Shown here piece by piece: positions 23,832 through 33,800 of a stretch of 64,000 bases of DNA. Position numbers and translations under genes: made by a program. This DNA is from Paludibacteraceae bacterium (GTDB lineage: Bacteria > Bacteroidota > Bacteroidia > Bacteroidales > Paludibacteraceae), in NCBI GenBank assembly GCA_905233375.1, contig CAJOEJ010000001.1, positions 55,585 through 119,584 of the forward strand, given 5' to 3'. The notes under the pieces were generated by a model. It saw only the letters and a list, made by a program, of their open reading frames with translations, had not been told where the DNA came from and searched no databases. How positions within the stretch are numbered: the first letter of the stretch is position 1; every line of letters starts with the position of its first letter.

Positions 23832-25394
23832 TTACTCGCTGATACGGTCTTTCTCGAATACCGGGATGATCTCCACGCGGCGGTCGAGCGAAATATCATG
23901 GTAGGGGTTCTCGCTGTCGTCATACTGCTGCGTATAACCGAAACCTTTGCTGACGATCTGGTCGGAAGGAACGCCTTTTTTCTTGAGCAGGCGTACGATC
24001 GAAGCCGCACGGCGCTCGCTCAGGTTCTGGTTGTACTCCTGCGAACCTTCTTTGGATGCGTGACCATACACGAGTACCATCTGCTCCGGGTGCTCCAACA
24101 GCACGGCGGCGATCTTGTCCACTACATCCGCCGGTTTGAGTTTCGGCTTGTCGCTGTCGAAATCGAACCAGATAACGGATTTCTTCATGATCTCGTTGAT
24201 CTTCTTGGCGGCAACAGGCACGTTCTCCACCTCCTCGCGGCGTGCGAGCGTGTAGGTCGTGTCGTTCATCACCAGCGTCTCGTATTTCTTCGGCTTGCGG
24301 TTCGGCGTGTTCCAGCTGATACCTACTTTCACACCTACGTCCCACGGGCGTACTGCGCTCACGTAGTCGGTGGCGATCACACCGTCGTAGCTCTCCATGA
24401 ACGAGTGCTGGCGGTAGCCGCTCTCGTTGTCGTTGCGCCATCCGATCTCTTTCGTCTTGTCCTGGCGGAGGTTGTTGAACGTGTAGTTGGCATAGATGCC
24501 CACCATCAGATCCAGATGCTCCATCAGAGGAATCATGAAACCGAAGTCAAACATACCGTCCACAGAGATGTTGGCGAGGCTCAGGTTCTTCTTGTCCGTC
24601 ATCCAGCCTTTGCTCGTTCCGATCGTCTCCGTGTAGTAGTCGCGGTCGGTACCCATCTCTTCGTCGATCGTCAGACCCCATTTCTTGTACTCACCCGAGT
24701 GCGAGATAGAACCGCTCACGAGGTTGTACTTCTGTCCGAGCAGGTAGTTCACTTTTGCACCTAAATCCGCGTAGATACGCAACTGGTTGTTGCGGTGGCT
24801 GACGCTTTTCATGCGGGCGATCGGGTATTGCAGCTGGATGCCGATCGGCAAACCGAGCAGGAAGGAGGTCTGACGCTCTTTCCAGTCGTTCATCGTGACC
24901 GTGTGGCTGTACTCCTCACCGCCGTCCGAGTCACCGTTGCTCGTCCATGTCTTCGTTCCGTTCAGTACCGAGTAGCTCGTCAACTGCTCTGCCTGAAGAC
25001 CGACCATGAAACCCCAGTTCTCGTGGAAGTAATACACGTAGTTGAACTGAGCCAGCCAGTTGAAACCGCCGTTGTTGCGGGCGTTCTGAAGACCCTGCTT
25101 CAGGTCATACAGGCTGTAACCCATAGAGCCGTAACCCGCACCTACCAGCGCCTGGAGGTAATGACCCTTGCGCGTCCAGGTCGTGTCTTCCTCCTGGGCG
25201 ATCTCCTGACGGATTTTCTTCGACGTGTACGTGTAAGTCGTGTCCATGTACACGTGGATGATCTCCGTCTGTTTCTCGATGTTTTCAGACGGTGTAGCGG
25301 CGGGAACCGACTTGGTCGTCGTGGTCACTTTGTCTGCCGCGATACCCGTCATCATGCAGCATAACGCTGCAACAATGAATAGTGTTCGTTTCAT
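23832..25394 (-). CDS. OmpA-family outer membrane protein
   Basis: 520 residues from MKRTLFIVAALCCMMTGIAA; the track's 14 extra N-terminal residues are non-signal and are dropped. Residues ~60-390 have alternating strands of an outer-membrane beta-barrel (WLAQFNYVYYFHENWGFMVGL, FDFGFMIPLMEHLDLMVGIYANYTF). The last ~120 residues are an OmpA-type peptidoglycan-binding domain: VIWFDFDSDKPKLKP, VYGHASKEGSQEYNQNLSERRA and LDRRVEIIPVF. Its usual role is to tie the outer membrane to peptidoglycan. It has its own promoter. Confidence 0.88.
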   Translation of the reverse strand: MKRTLFIVAALCCMMTGIAADKVTTTTKSVPAATPSENIEKQTEIIHVYMDTTYTYTSKKIRQEIAQEEDTTWTRKGHYLQALVGAGYGSMGYSLYDLKQGLQNARNNGGFNWLAQFNYVYYFHENWGFMVGLQAEQLTSYSVLNGTKTWTSNGDSDGGEEYSHTVTMNDWKERQTSFLLGLPIGIQLQYPIARMKSVSHRNNQLRIYADLGAKVNYLLGQKYNLVSGSISHSGEYKKWGLTIDEEMGTDRDYYTETIGTSKGWMTDKKNLSLANISVDGMFDFGFMIPLMEHLDLMVGIYANYTFNNLRQDKTKEIGWRNDNESGYRQHSFMESYDGVIATDYVSAVRPWDVGVKVGISWNTPNRKPKKYETLVMNDTTYTLARREEVENVPVAAKKINEIMKKSVIWFDFDSDKPKLKPADVVDKIAAVLLEHPEQMVLVYGHASKEGSQEYNQNLSERRAASIVRLLKKKGVPSDQIVSKGFGYTQQYDDSENPYHDISLDRRVEIIPVFEKDRISE

Positions 25395-25446
25395 AAGCAT
25401 ATTGTTTGTTTTGTTGGATTTTCGTATAGAAAACACATTTCGGGCG

Positions 25447-25478
25447 CAAAGATACGAAAAATAATTTATATATGCAAG
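25447..25478 (-). promoter_or_regulatory. Promoter of the OmpA-family gene
   Basis: Minus-strand CTTGCATATAT then TATCTTTG with 20 bp between boxes; ~50 bp before the ATG. The gap 25479-25699 otherwise holds only the small hairpin GCTTTATCAAAAGC. Confidence 0.75.
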
Positions 25479-25699
25479 AAAATAGTGAATTTATTGTCAC
25501 CGAAATGCATTTTTCTGCTCCCATCCGCCCCCTTGCCCGAAAAACACAACATATAATGTTTATTTTTCCTTGGCTGAAGGTTGTTTGAGATCGTTTGATG
25601 CTTTATCAAAAGCGCCGAACCTTTCGAACGTCTTGCCTGTATGTCTTATTTTCTGCCATAAGTGGCGTTTTTTTGTGCGGTATGGCGAAAAATAATCAG

Positions 25700-26717
25700 T
25701 TATAAAAAAAGCTCTTTTAGAGTTATATTGTTGTATATAAGCTGATTATAGTATGCATTCTTCTTTGCTGAATTGTTTGTAATGAGCACAGAAATGATGC
25801 TTCTTCCTCGAAGTAGTGAAGATAGTTCTTGAATCCGGTTCTGGAGTTTCTCCGCTTCCGGTTTGGATAGGGCATATGCGCCTCCGGTATATTTCATCTC
25901 GCAGAGATTAACGATATGGTCTGCTCTGTCGATGACCATATCCATCTGTGCAGTAGAGGTTTGTAGGGCATAGGTCTTCGTTGCAATGCCGGAGATACCC
26001 AAGGCTTGTTGAATTTGCCGGATATGCGCAAAACAGAGCCGTTCAAAGCTCAGACCGAGCCAATTGGTATAGGTGCTGGATGTTTGCATATGCAGCCACA
26101 TGTTCTGATCGTAGGTCTCTTTCGTCCCTCCGAAATGCAGGTGGAAGAGCGTAAAGAAATCTATCAATTGGTAGATATGGGTTTTCCCGCTGATAGGCAG
26201 GTATTTGCGAATGAATCCGCATTGCTCCAACTCTTCCAGGCGACGAGTGAAACCACCGCCTCCTTTTTGTTTCAGGGCGGTCATTAATTCTGTACGGGTA
26301 TAGCCGCTTTTCTTTTTGCTTAGTTGGGTAATAATTTTGACATATTCGTTTGCTTGCTTAAAGAGCGACGAATATAAATTGTCGAACTCATCTGCCAAGA
26401 GGGCAGATTCTTCAAAGAACAAACGATCTATGTTCTGCGCGAGACTAAGCGATTTGTCCAATAAATGCAGGTAGTAAGGAATTCCGCCCAAAATCATATA
26501 GCAGTTTGCGACCATCTCGTCTGTCCAACGACAGCTGCCTGCGATTCCCTTTGGCAAAGCCTGTGCAGTAAAAGGAAAATTTATCATCAAAGAAGCTGCG
26601 GACAAGATATGTCTTGCCGACACGACGTCTGCCATATAGCACAACTAACTCTGCTTGAGATGACTCTTTCAATCGGGTCAATTCTTTCACTTCTCGCTCT
26701 CTACCAATAAGTTGCAT
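25700..26717 (-). pseudogene. Broken AAA-ATPase (internal deletion and frameshift)
   Basis: The first frame (26717 to ~26560) encodes MQLIGREREVKELTRL with a Walker A GRRRVGKTYLV. It then leaves frame, and the second frame carries RWTDEMVANCYMILGGIPYYL through DMVIDRADHIVNLCEMKY to the end. Compared with the intact paralogue at 18434, ~130 residues between the Walker A region and the GGIPYYL helix are missing, including Walker B and the sensor. The joint lies around TGFAKG/CRWTDEM. The winged-helix and PD-(D/E)XK-like C-terminal domain remain intact. The promoter is also intact, so a truncated product could be made only from an internal start. A sequencing error cannot explain the missing domain. 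Confidence 0.85.
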
Positions 26718-26744
26718 AACACCGGACTATTTTATTTTTGGCCG

Positions 26745-26775
26745 CAAAGGTACAAAAAATAATTTATATGGCAAA
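26745..26775 (-). promoter_or_regulatory. Promoter of the broken AAA-ATPase
   Basis: Minus-strand TTTG, 19 bp, TACCTTTG, 28 bp before the ATG; retained although the gene is broken. Confidence 0.75.
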
Positions 26776-26819
26776 AAATAATTGAAGTTTTTTTCGTTTT
26801 TTCTGCTTTTCTGCTATGT

Positions 26820-27269
26820 TTATTCCCACACGCTTTGGCAGAGCTGCTCGATGCGGGCAAGACCTTCGCCTTTGGGGTGCTTCATGTAGCCGGAGGAGGA
26901 GACGCCGGCATCGCTGTGTTCAAACGCGATGGAGAAACGCCATGCCATCCCGCCGCAGATGATGTTACGGCGGGAGTGATAGCTCTCTTTGTAGGCAAGC
27001 ATATGTTCCTCACGGACGATCTGCTTCACCTGCTCCGCAAAGCTCTCCGGCACTTCGACCGTTTGTCCCTCTTCCGGAGCGCAATGGGAGGCGTTGGTGA
27101 GCCGGTAACGTCCGTCCGCATCGCGGCGGAGGATGAAATGGACGTCGGGATACCGGCTCGAATAATCAACCCGGTACTCCATGGACGCGACCGGGCTATC
27201 CGGAACCTGACGCGAGGGCAGGCAGCCGGTGAACAGGCACGTGAGTGCCCAAAGAATCGTTTTACGCAT
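26820..27269 (-). CDS. Small lipoprotein, paralogue of 20072-20551
   Basis: 149 residues with a lipoprotein signal (MRKTILWALTCLFTGC). It shares VPDSPVASMEYRVD, LRRDADGRYRLTN, VPESFAEQVKQIV, EEHMLAYKESYHSRR and SSSGYMKHPKGEGLARIEQLC with the lipoprotein at 20072. No known family is recognised. It lies 4 bp after the FN3-like lipoprotein and upstream of the broken AAA-ATPase. The same lipoprotein-then-ATPase order at both loci points to duplication of a two-gene block. Confidence 0.8.
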   Translation of the reverse strand: MRKTILWALTCLFTGCLPSRQVPDSPVASMEYRVDYSSRYPDVHFILRRDADGRYRLTNASHCAPEEGQTVEVPESFAEQVKQIVREEHMLAYKESYHSRRNIICGGMAWRFSIAFEHSDAGVSSSGYMKHPKGEGLARIEQLCQSVWE

Positions 27270-27273
27270 TCCC

Positions 27274-27741
27274 TTAAGGCAGCGTGGTGAACTGCTGGAC
27301 TGCCACTCTGCTGATCACATTGAGGTCATGATCCACTGCGCAGACATAGATAAGGTAGTCCGATCCGGGATAGTACCCTCCGCTGATGTTATGCGTACGT
27401 TTGCCGTGGCATATATAATCCCATTGCTCGAGATACTCGTAGTCATGTCCGGCGATGGTCTTCTGGTAGTTCAGATCCCGCGTCGCCATGTCGTAGTACG
27501 ACTTGTAGCCGTTGGTCTTGTACAGCTCTGCCGGACGGTCGGCGTTCCAGTACCACGCGATGTCGTCCCGGGAGGGGGTGATGGTGAACTCCACCTCGCA
27601 GCATACATCGTTGGGAATGTTACGCACCTGGATGTCAAACGTGACATCTATCTGCGGTTCCGGCTCCTGATCCTTGTTGTTGCAGGATCCGAACGTGAGG
27701 GCTACCAGAGAGGCAGCGACAAAAGCAAACAGTTTTTTCAT
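27274..27741 (-). CDS. Lipoprotein with single FN3-like module (relative of genes at 0.6-2.8 kb)
   Basis: 155 residues. The signal MKKLFAFVAASLVALTFGSC has lipidated Cys20. The single module (VTFDIQVRNIPNDVCCEVEFTITPS, AWYWN, YLIYVCAVD, VQQFTTLP) has the strand order and length of the modules in the two plus-strand lipoproteins at 576-2778. Co-transcribed with the 149-aa lipoprotein. Function unknown. Confidence 0.75.
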   Translation of the reverse strand: MKKLFAFVAASLVALTFGSCNNKDQEPEPQIDVTFDIQVRNIPNDVCCEVEFTITPSRDDIAWYWNADRPAELYKTNGYKSYYDMATRDLNYQKTIAGHDYEYLEQWDYICHGKRTHNISGGYYPGSDYLIYVCAVDHDLNVISRVAVQQFTTLP

Positions 27742-27766
27742 ACGTCGTGTTTTTTATAATTGGAAA

Positions 27767-27792
27767 CCCGGCGGGGAACCAACCCCGCCGGG
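27767..27792 (-). terminator. GC-rich hairpin after the 2171-aa gene
   Basis: CCCGGCGGGG and CCCCGCCGGG pair perfectly around AACCAA, 12 bp after the stop at 27805. Same design as the hairpins at 21755 and 22617. Confidence 0.65.
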
Positions 27793-27804
27793 CTGAATAA
27801 GCGA

Positions 27805-30800
27805 TTAATGAACGCGTTGACCGGTGATGGTGTAGATCTGCTCGCCGTTGATGAGCAAGAGCTGACCGTTGATCATTACCTTATAGGTCTTACCGTTATA
27901 TATCTCGCCGTTGCTATAGACGAGCTCGATATCTTCCTTACGCTCCTCGTCCGTCGGTTCGTAGATGAAGATGGCATCGGTGATACCGTCGCCGTAGTTC
28001 TCTTTACCTACGATGATGGATGCGCAAGAGCTCTCCATACCGAGTTCGGCATCCGTCTCCGCGAAGCCGACCGAGTTCGGTGCGCCTTCGCCGGCACGTG
28101 CCTCTACGCGGGTTACTTGGTTGGTCAGACGGATTGCACCGCAGCTTCCGCTGGTACCTGCACCGATACCCGGAGCTCCCGGACCGCCGATAGCCAGTAC
28201 CGAACCGCCGTTGATGGTGATGGTTCCGCAGTTACCGAGCGTTCCGCCGCCGATACCCGGGTGACCGGCACCACCGGTTGCCGTGATGTTGGCACCGTTG
28301 ATGAGGATGTTACCGCAGTTCTTAGGCTTACCCGTTACTGCATCCACGTAACCACCGATACCGGCTGCCATCTTCGGATTGCTGTCATCAGCGGCTACAT
28401 AGCGTCCGTTGACTTTCTTGAGCGTGTTCAGACGAACTACATTACCCTTGCTGCTTGCATCCAGCGCTGCATCCGTCGAGCCTACGAGGGCGTAGAGAAT
28501 GAGCGTGGAACCTTCCGGTACATAGATACCCGGATAGCTCGGGTTGAAGGACTGTACGGTGCTGTGACCGGTCAGGATGATACCTGCATCGCCCTCGCAA
28601 TATACACCCGGCTCGTTGTAGTCGTATTCCGCCTGACCGCCGATGCTTACATTATTGAACCATACGACAGCATTCGGAGCGATACGTACGCGGTACGGTA
28701 CTTCGCCTTCGATGGACTCTTGGTTACGGAGCGTGCGAACCGACAGACCGGCTGAACGCGGGTAGATAAACGGACTCTCCTCGATACCGTTTTCATAAAC
28801 TTCAGGAGCTGCACTTTCACCGTCATTGTAGAGCGAAATCGTGCCGCATTCAGCACCTTCGGATGCTCCGATGCTGTAACTGCAACCTTCGCCTGCCGTA
28901 GCCGTGAACGAAGTGAGAGTGTTATACAGTTTGACGCTTCCGAACTTGGAGTTACCAAACTGACCACTTCCGCATGCACCTACTGCCGGAGCATTCTTTC
29001 CGCCACGGAGAGTAAACGTACCGTTCTTGAATACGGCTTCGCCCATTGCGTTAAGACCGCCATTCAAAATGCCGCAACTACCGATAGCCGGACAATTATC
29101 TCCGCCTTGTATATCATAAATACCGCCGTCGAAGACAATCTTTCCTGCCGTAGCCGAACTTGCCGGACCGATACCCGTCGTTTGGGCACTGGTGATAATC
29201 AATCTGTGTCCACCCAATGCATTGCTCGTACTAGCTTTAAAAGTAGTAGTACCCGAGTAGGGAGTGAGGATAGCCGGCCAGTTCGTACCGATCTGCTTGA
29301 TTTCGTTTTTGCTATCAAACGTGAATTCATTGTTTCCGTTACATTGGATATAGCAATCCTCCGACTCAGGCATGAATTTGAATTGCATCAAAGTTACCTT
29401 GGCATCTTTTGCCAATTTAAGTCTCCATCTGGTGAAGGTACCCATTAGCAACGTACCATCTTCTACTTCGGCATCTATAATATCATTGCCGTCAGAATAG
29501 GTGAAGGTGTTGTTCTTGCAGAAACCATGGATATAGTTGAAAGAAGGACCACTTTGTACACTACCGAATTTTACACCTGCTTCTGCATCAACGTCACCAC
29601 CGAGACAATAGGTGGCACCGGATCCTTTGGTCGCCTTAAGTTCGGTTGCACCATAAATTCGGATGGAACCGGAATGACCACCGGGACCTGCACCGATAGC
29701 CGGAGCACCGGAACCACCGGTAGCGTGGATCGTACCGCCCCAGATGTCAATGGCGCCATATACTTTCTTGCCTGCGGCTGCACCGATAGCCGGACAGTTC
29801 GTTCCACCGGTAGCATAGATCTTTACATCATCACAAAATGCGAAATCTCCGCTATCATACTCCTTGGTACCGCCCATTGCCGGCGCTTTACCGTTGCTAC
29901 TGACGTTCAGCGTTCCGTTACCTCTGAATATAACAGAGCTATTGGCATCCACATAAATACCCGGATAATCCTCATGGAAGCCGCGAATCGTATTCGTACC
30001 TTCCAGGATGACCTTGTTTGTACCACTGGTAAACGTCAGACCGGCGAACTTGGCATCGGAACTATTTGTTCCGTTGATGGTTACGTTCCTTAATGTTACA
30101 CCGTCTATACTGCGGTTTTGTATGATGATTTTTACTTTAACACCGGCAGGAAGCGTACCTGTTATCACCGTACCCTCTGTTTGCACGTACACTTCAGGTC
30201 TGTCGTTTGTCAGGGTCGACAAGTCAAGATAATACGGGTCATAGGTTTGTTGTGCCGGGTAGTAATACGGACTTTCGGTTATTGCACCGGTTCTATAACC
30301 GATGGTGACAGTTCCGCACGTACCATTCTTTGCCGCACCGATGGTATTCGGAGCGGAAGCACCTTTCTTGGCTGTGAGGGTAACGCCCTCCTCTATCGTT
30401 ATCTTACCGCATCCGTTGCCGTACTGGCTACCGATAGCCGGGCAGTAGCTGCCGCCTTCCAGATCATACGTACCGTTGGCAAGAACAATATTACCGCAGT
30501 TGGTATCGAGTTTACCGCCGATAGCCGGAGCACCGCCCTTGCTTTTTGCCGTAAGTTTACCCACACCGCTGAACTGTAACGTGCTGTTTTCCGGAACAAA
30601 GAATGCAGGATACTGCGAATCATTACCGGTTACCTTGTTGGTACCTACTAACTTGATATTGGCATCGCCCTCGCAAGTAATAGCTGCATAGCCATACTTT
30701 GTGTCGTTGACACCATTGATCGTTACATTGTCAAAAGTAACGGTAGCACCTTTGACAATAGATACAAACATCGCTTTGGGAAGCGTACCGGTAATACGGT

Positions 30801-33800
30801 CTCCGTGAACGAGAATCAGTTTGTTCCAATTGCCCAGAGAGTCGAGTTTGATCGTCTTCGGATCACGATAACGCGCTGCTACCGCCTCGGACGGGTAGTA
30901 GAATACCTCTTCGGTAATGCCCTCATATACCTCGTCTTCTATCTGGATAGGACCGCACTTGGTCGTTTTGTCAGGACGGAGTATGGATTTACCGATGCTG
31001 TAAATAGCACCTTCACCTGCCTCGGCGCGGAGGAACTCTACATCGTCTGTAATCACTACACCGCTGATCTGGCTGCCCCAACCGGCTCCGATCGCGGGGG
31101 CATTCTTACCTCCGTAAGCATACGTAATACCGCCGAGAATATAAATCTTCTTGTTGGTAGAGGGGAATCCGTCTGCGCCGGTTCCGATACCCGGGGCTTC
31201 TGAGTTACCACGAGCGATAACGGTACCGCCGGTGATGATAATATTTCCACACCAACCGTTGGTGGTGCCACCGATACCAGCGCCATAGTACGATGTCTCA
31301 GGCTCTAAGTTATATGCCTCAATACGACCGCCTTGGATCTCGATATTTCCGCAAGGTTTGGAAACGCCGGCGCCGATAGAAGCCGGAGCTCCTTGGGCGT
31401 GAGCATAAAGCGTACCGGGACCTTGGATAAAGAGAGTCTTGTTCTCCGGAACAAAGATCGCCGGATTGCGACGGTCCATACCGGTTACGGTATTCGTTCC
31501 CTCCAGTTTGATAATCGCCTTGCCTTTACAGGTAATACCAGGCCAGTAGGTGTCTGTCGCCTGAGCATAACGCTTGATCTCCGCATTACGGAGAGTAACC
31601 GTTGCACCATCCTCGATAAAGATTTGATGCAAACCATTCAGTTTACCGGTCAGAATAGAACCGTTGTAAGCTGTAAAATCAGATGTAACCGTAGCTAAGT
31701 CGATCACGTTGTTCGGATAATAATACGGGCTGAGATCAATTCCGTTAGAGAAGAACTGGTCATCCATCGCGATACCGCCGTGCTGGGAAGCCGCGCCGCG
31801 TCCTTTTCCGATACTGTGATCGGACTCGGGACCTTTCACTGCCTTCAGGCTGCGGATAGTGGAGTACAAGTAAATCATACCGCATGTACCACGACAAGCC
31901 GCACCGATAGCCGGAGATCTGTCGCTACCTTCCGCATTGACACTACCGCCCTTAATGATGATCTTGTCGGCTCTACTGCTGTCATAGCCCGAACCGATAC
32001 CGGTTGCGTCCTTGCCGCCTTTTGCGTTCACGGTTCCATCCGTCCAAATAACGATCTCACCGCAGTTGGACAGATAACCGCCGCCAATACCGGCACCCTG
32101 GTGACCGCCATACGCATTAACCGATGCTTCGCCAAGAATCATGATATGACCGGCATCCACATCTTCACCGCCACCTATACCGGCTGCATTTCTGCCTCCA
32201 TATACGTTCAGAATACCATCGCCCTTGATTTCCAGTACTTTATTGGCGGGGATATAGATTCCCGGGCATCCGTCACCTTTGCTTCGGATTGTGGTCTCTC
32301 CCTTCAGACGAAGCACTGCATTACCTTTGAGCATCAGACCGGAGCGGTTCATGTTCACACCTGCCGCCGGAGCACGATTGGCTGCCGGAGCACTGGCGCT
32401 TCCGCCGTCATTATCGATTCCTACGCCGTCCAGGATAACTTCTGCGCCGTCCTCAATCTCGATGATTACACCACTGGGCAGATTACCTGTCAGGGTATAG
32501 CCGTCAGGAACAGTGAGGTTATTTTGCTGGCTGGCGAGGTCAATCACCTTGTCCTCCGGATAATAATAAGCGTGGAGGTTGATACCGTCTGTATACGCCT
32601 GACCGTTGATGTACAAAGTACCTTCCGTACTCCAGAGACATTTATTCGCTACATCGCCCTTGATAGCCGTCACTTTGTTGACGGTATTCATAATCCAGAT
32701 ATTGCCGCTCTCGGCATTCCTGTAACTTTTTTCAGAACCGATAGCGGGAGCGTGTCCCTTACCGCGGGCATAGATGGTTCCGCCGCTCAGACGGATGTCG
32801 CCGCAAACGGTCGGATAATCCAGACCTGTCCATCCGGCTGCACCGATACCCGGAGCTTCACTACCGCCGTATGCCGATACCTTACCGCCAATAATCTGAA
32901 TCATACCGCAATGGGAGTGTCTTGCCGCACCGATACCCGGACCGCAGACACCACCGTAAGCCTCAATCGTACCGCCGTAAATAGTGATATTACCGCCGTC
33001 TCTGTTCAAACAGGAAATGATATCCTCCGTATTGTTTAATTCAATACCGGCGAAGGATTCTTTGTATGCGATAGAAGCACCTGTACCGATACCTGCGGAA
33101 TAACCACCACCGTGGGCACTCAGTTTTCCGGTACCACGGATAGACAAGGTCTTGTTCTCCGGAACGAAGATAGCAGGATAATAAGCACCACCGCGATGCC
33201 ATACCTCGTTGGTTCCGGTCAAGGTGATATCTGCATTACCTTTGCAATACAGACCGCAGCTGGAACCTTTGCCCAAAAGCTCAGGAATCTTCGCGTCACG
33301 CAGCGTAACATGTGCGCCGTCCGCAATTTTGATACTAATGCGGTCTTCACCCAGCGTACCCGTCAGGATATCGCCTTCCTCCATCGTGAAGTCACTGGTC
33401 ATCTTGCTCAGATCGATCGTATGGATGTCAGGATAGTTGAAATAACTGCGCTCTACACCGTTGGCATAAGTCGTACCGCCGATGGTGATAGTGCCGCACC
33501 AGTTAGCCTTGCAACCGTAGCCGATACCGATAGAGTTGACAGACTCTTTACCTTTGACTGCCGTCACATTGGTGTTTTTAGAGATGTTGATTACACCGCA
33601 TTCACCCATACAACCGCAACCGATACCTGCTGCGCGGAAACCACCTTCTGCATAGACAGTTGTAGTGGCACCTCCGGCAGGTTTAGTGATGTTGACATAA
33701 GCGGCCTTGCTGCTGTCGAAACCGGAACCGATACCGGCTGCACGGTCACCACCGTAAGCTTTTACCTTACCGCCGTAGATGTCAATCGTACCGCAGTTAG

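Noticed and set aside
31780-33039. 419-aa and similar plus-strand frames across the 2171-aa gene
   Set aside because: Antisense shadows of a repetitive Gly-rich gene, with Thr- and Cys-rich composition expected from that.
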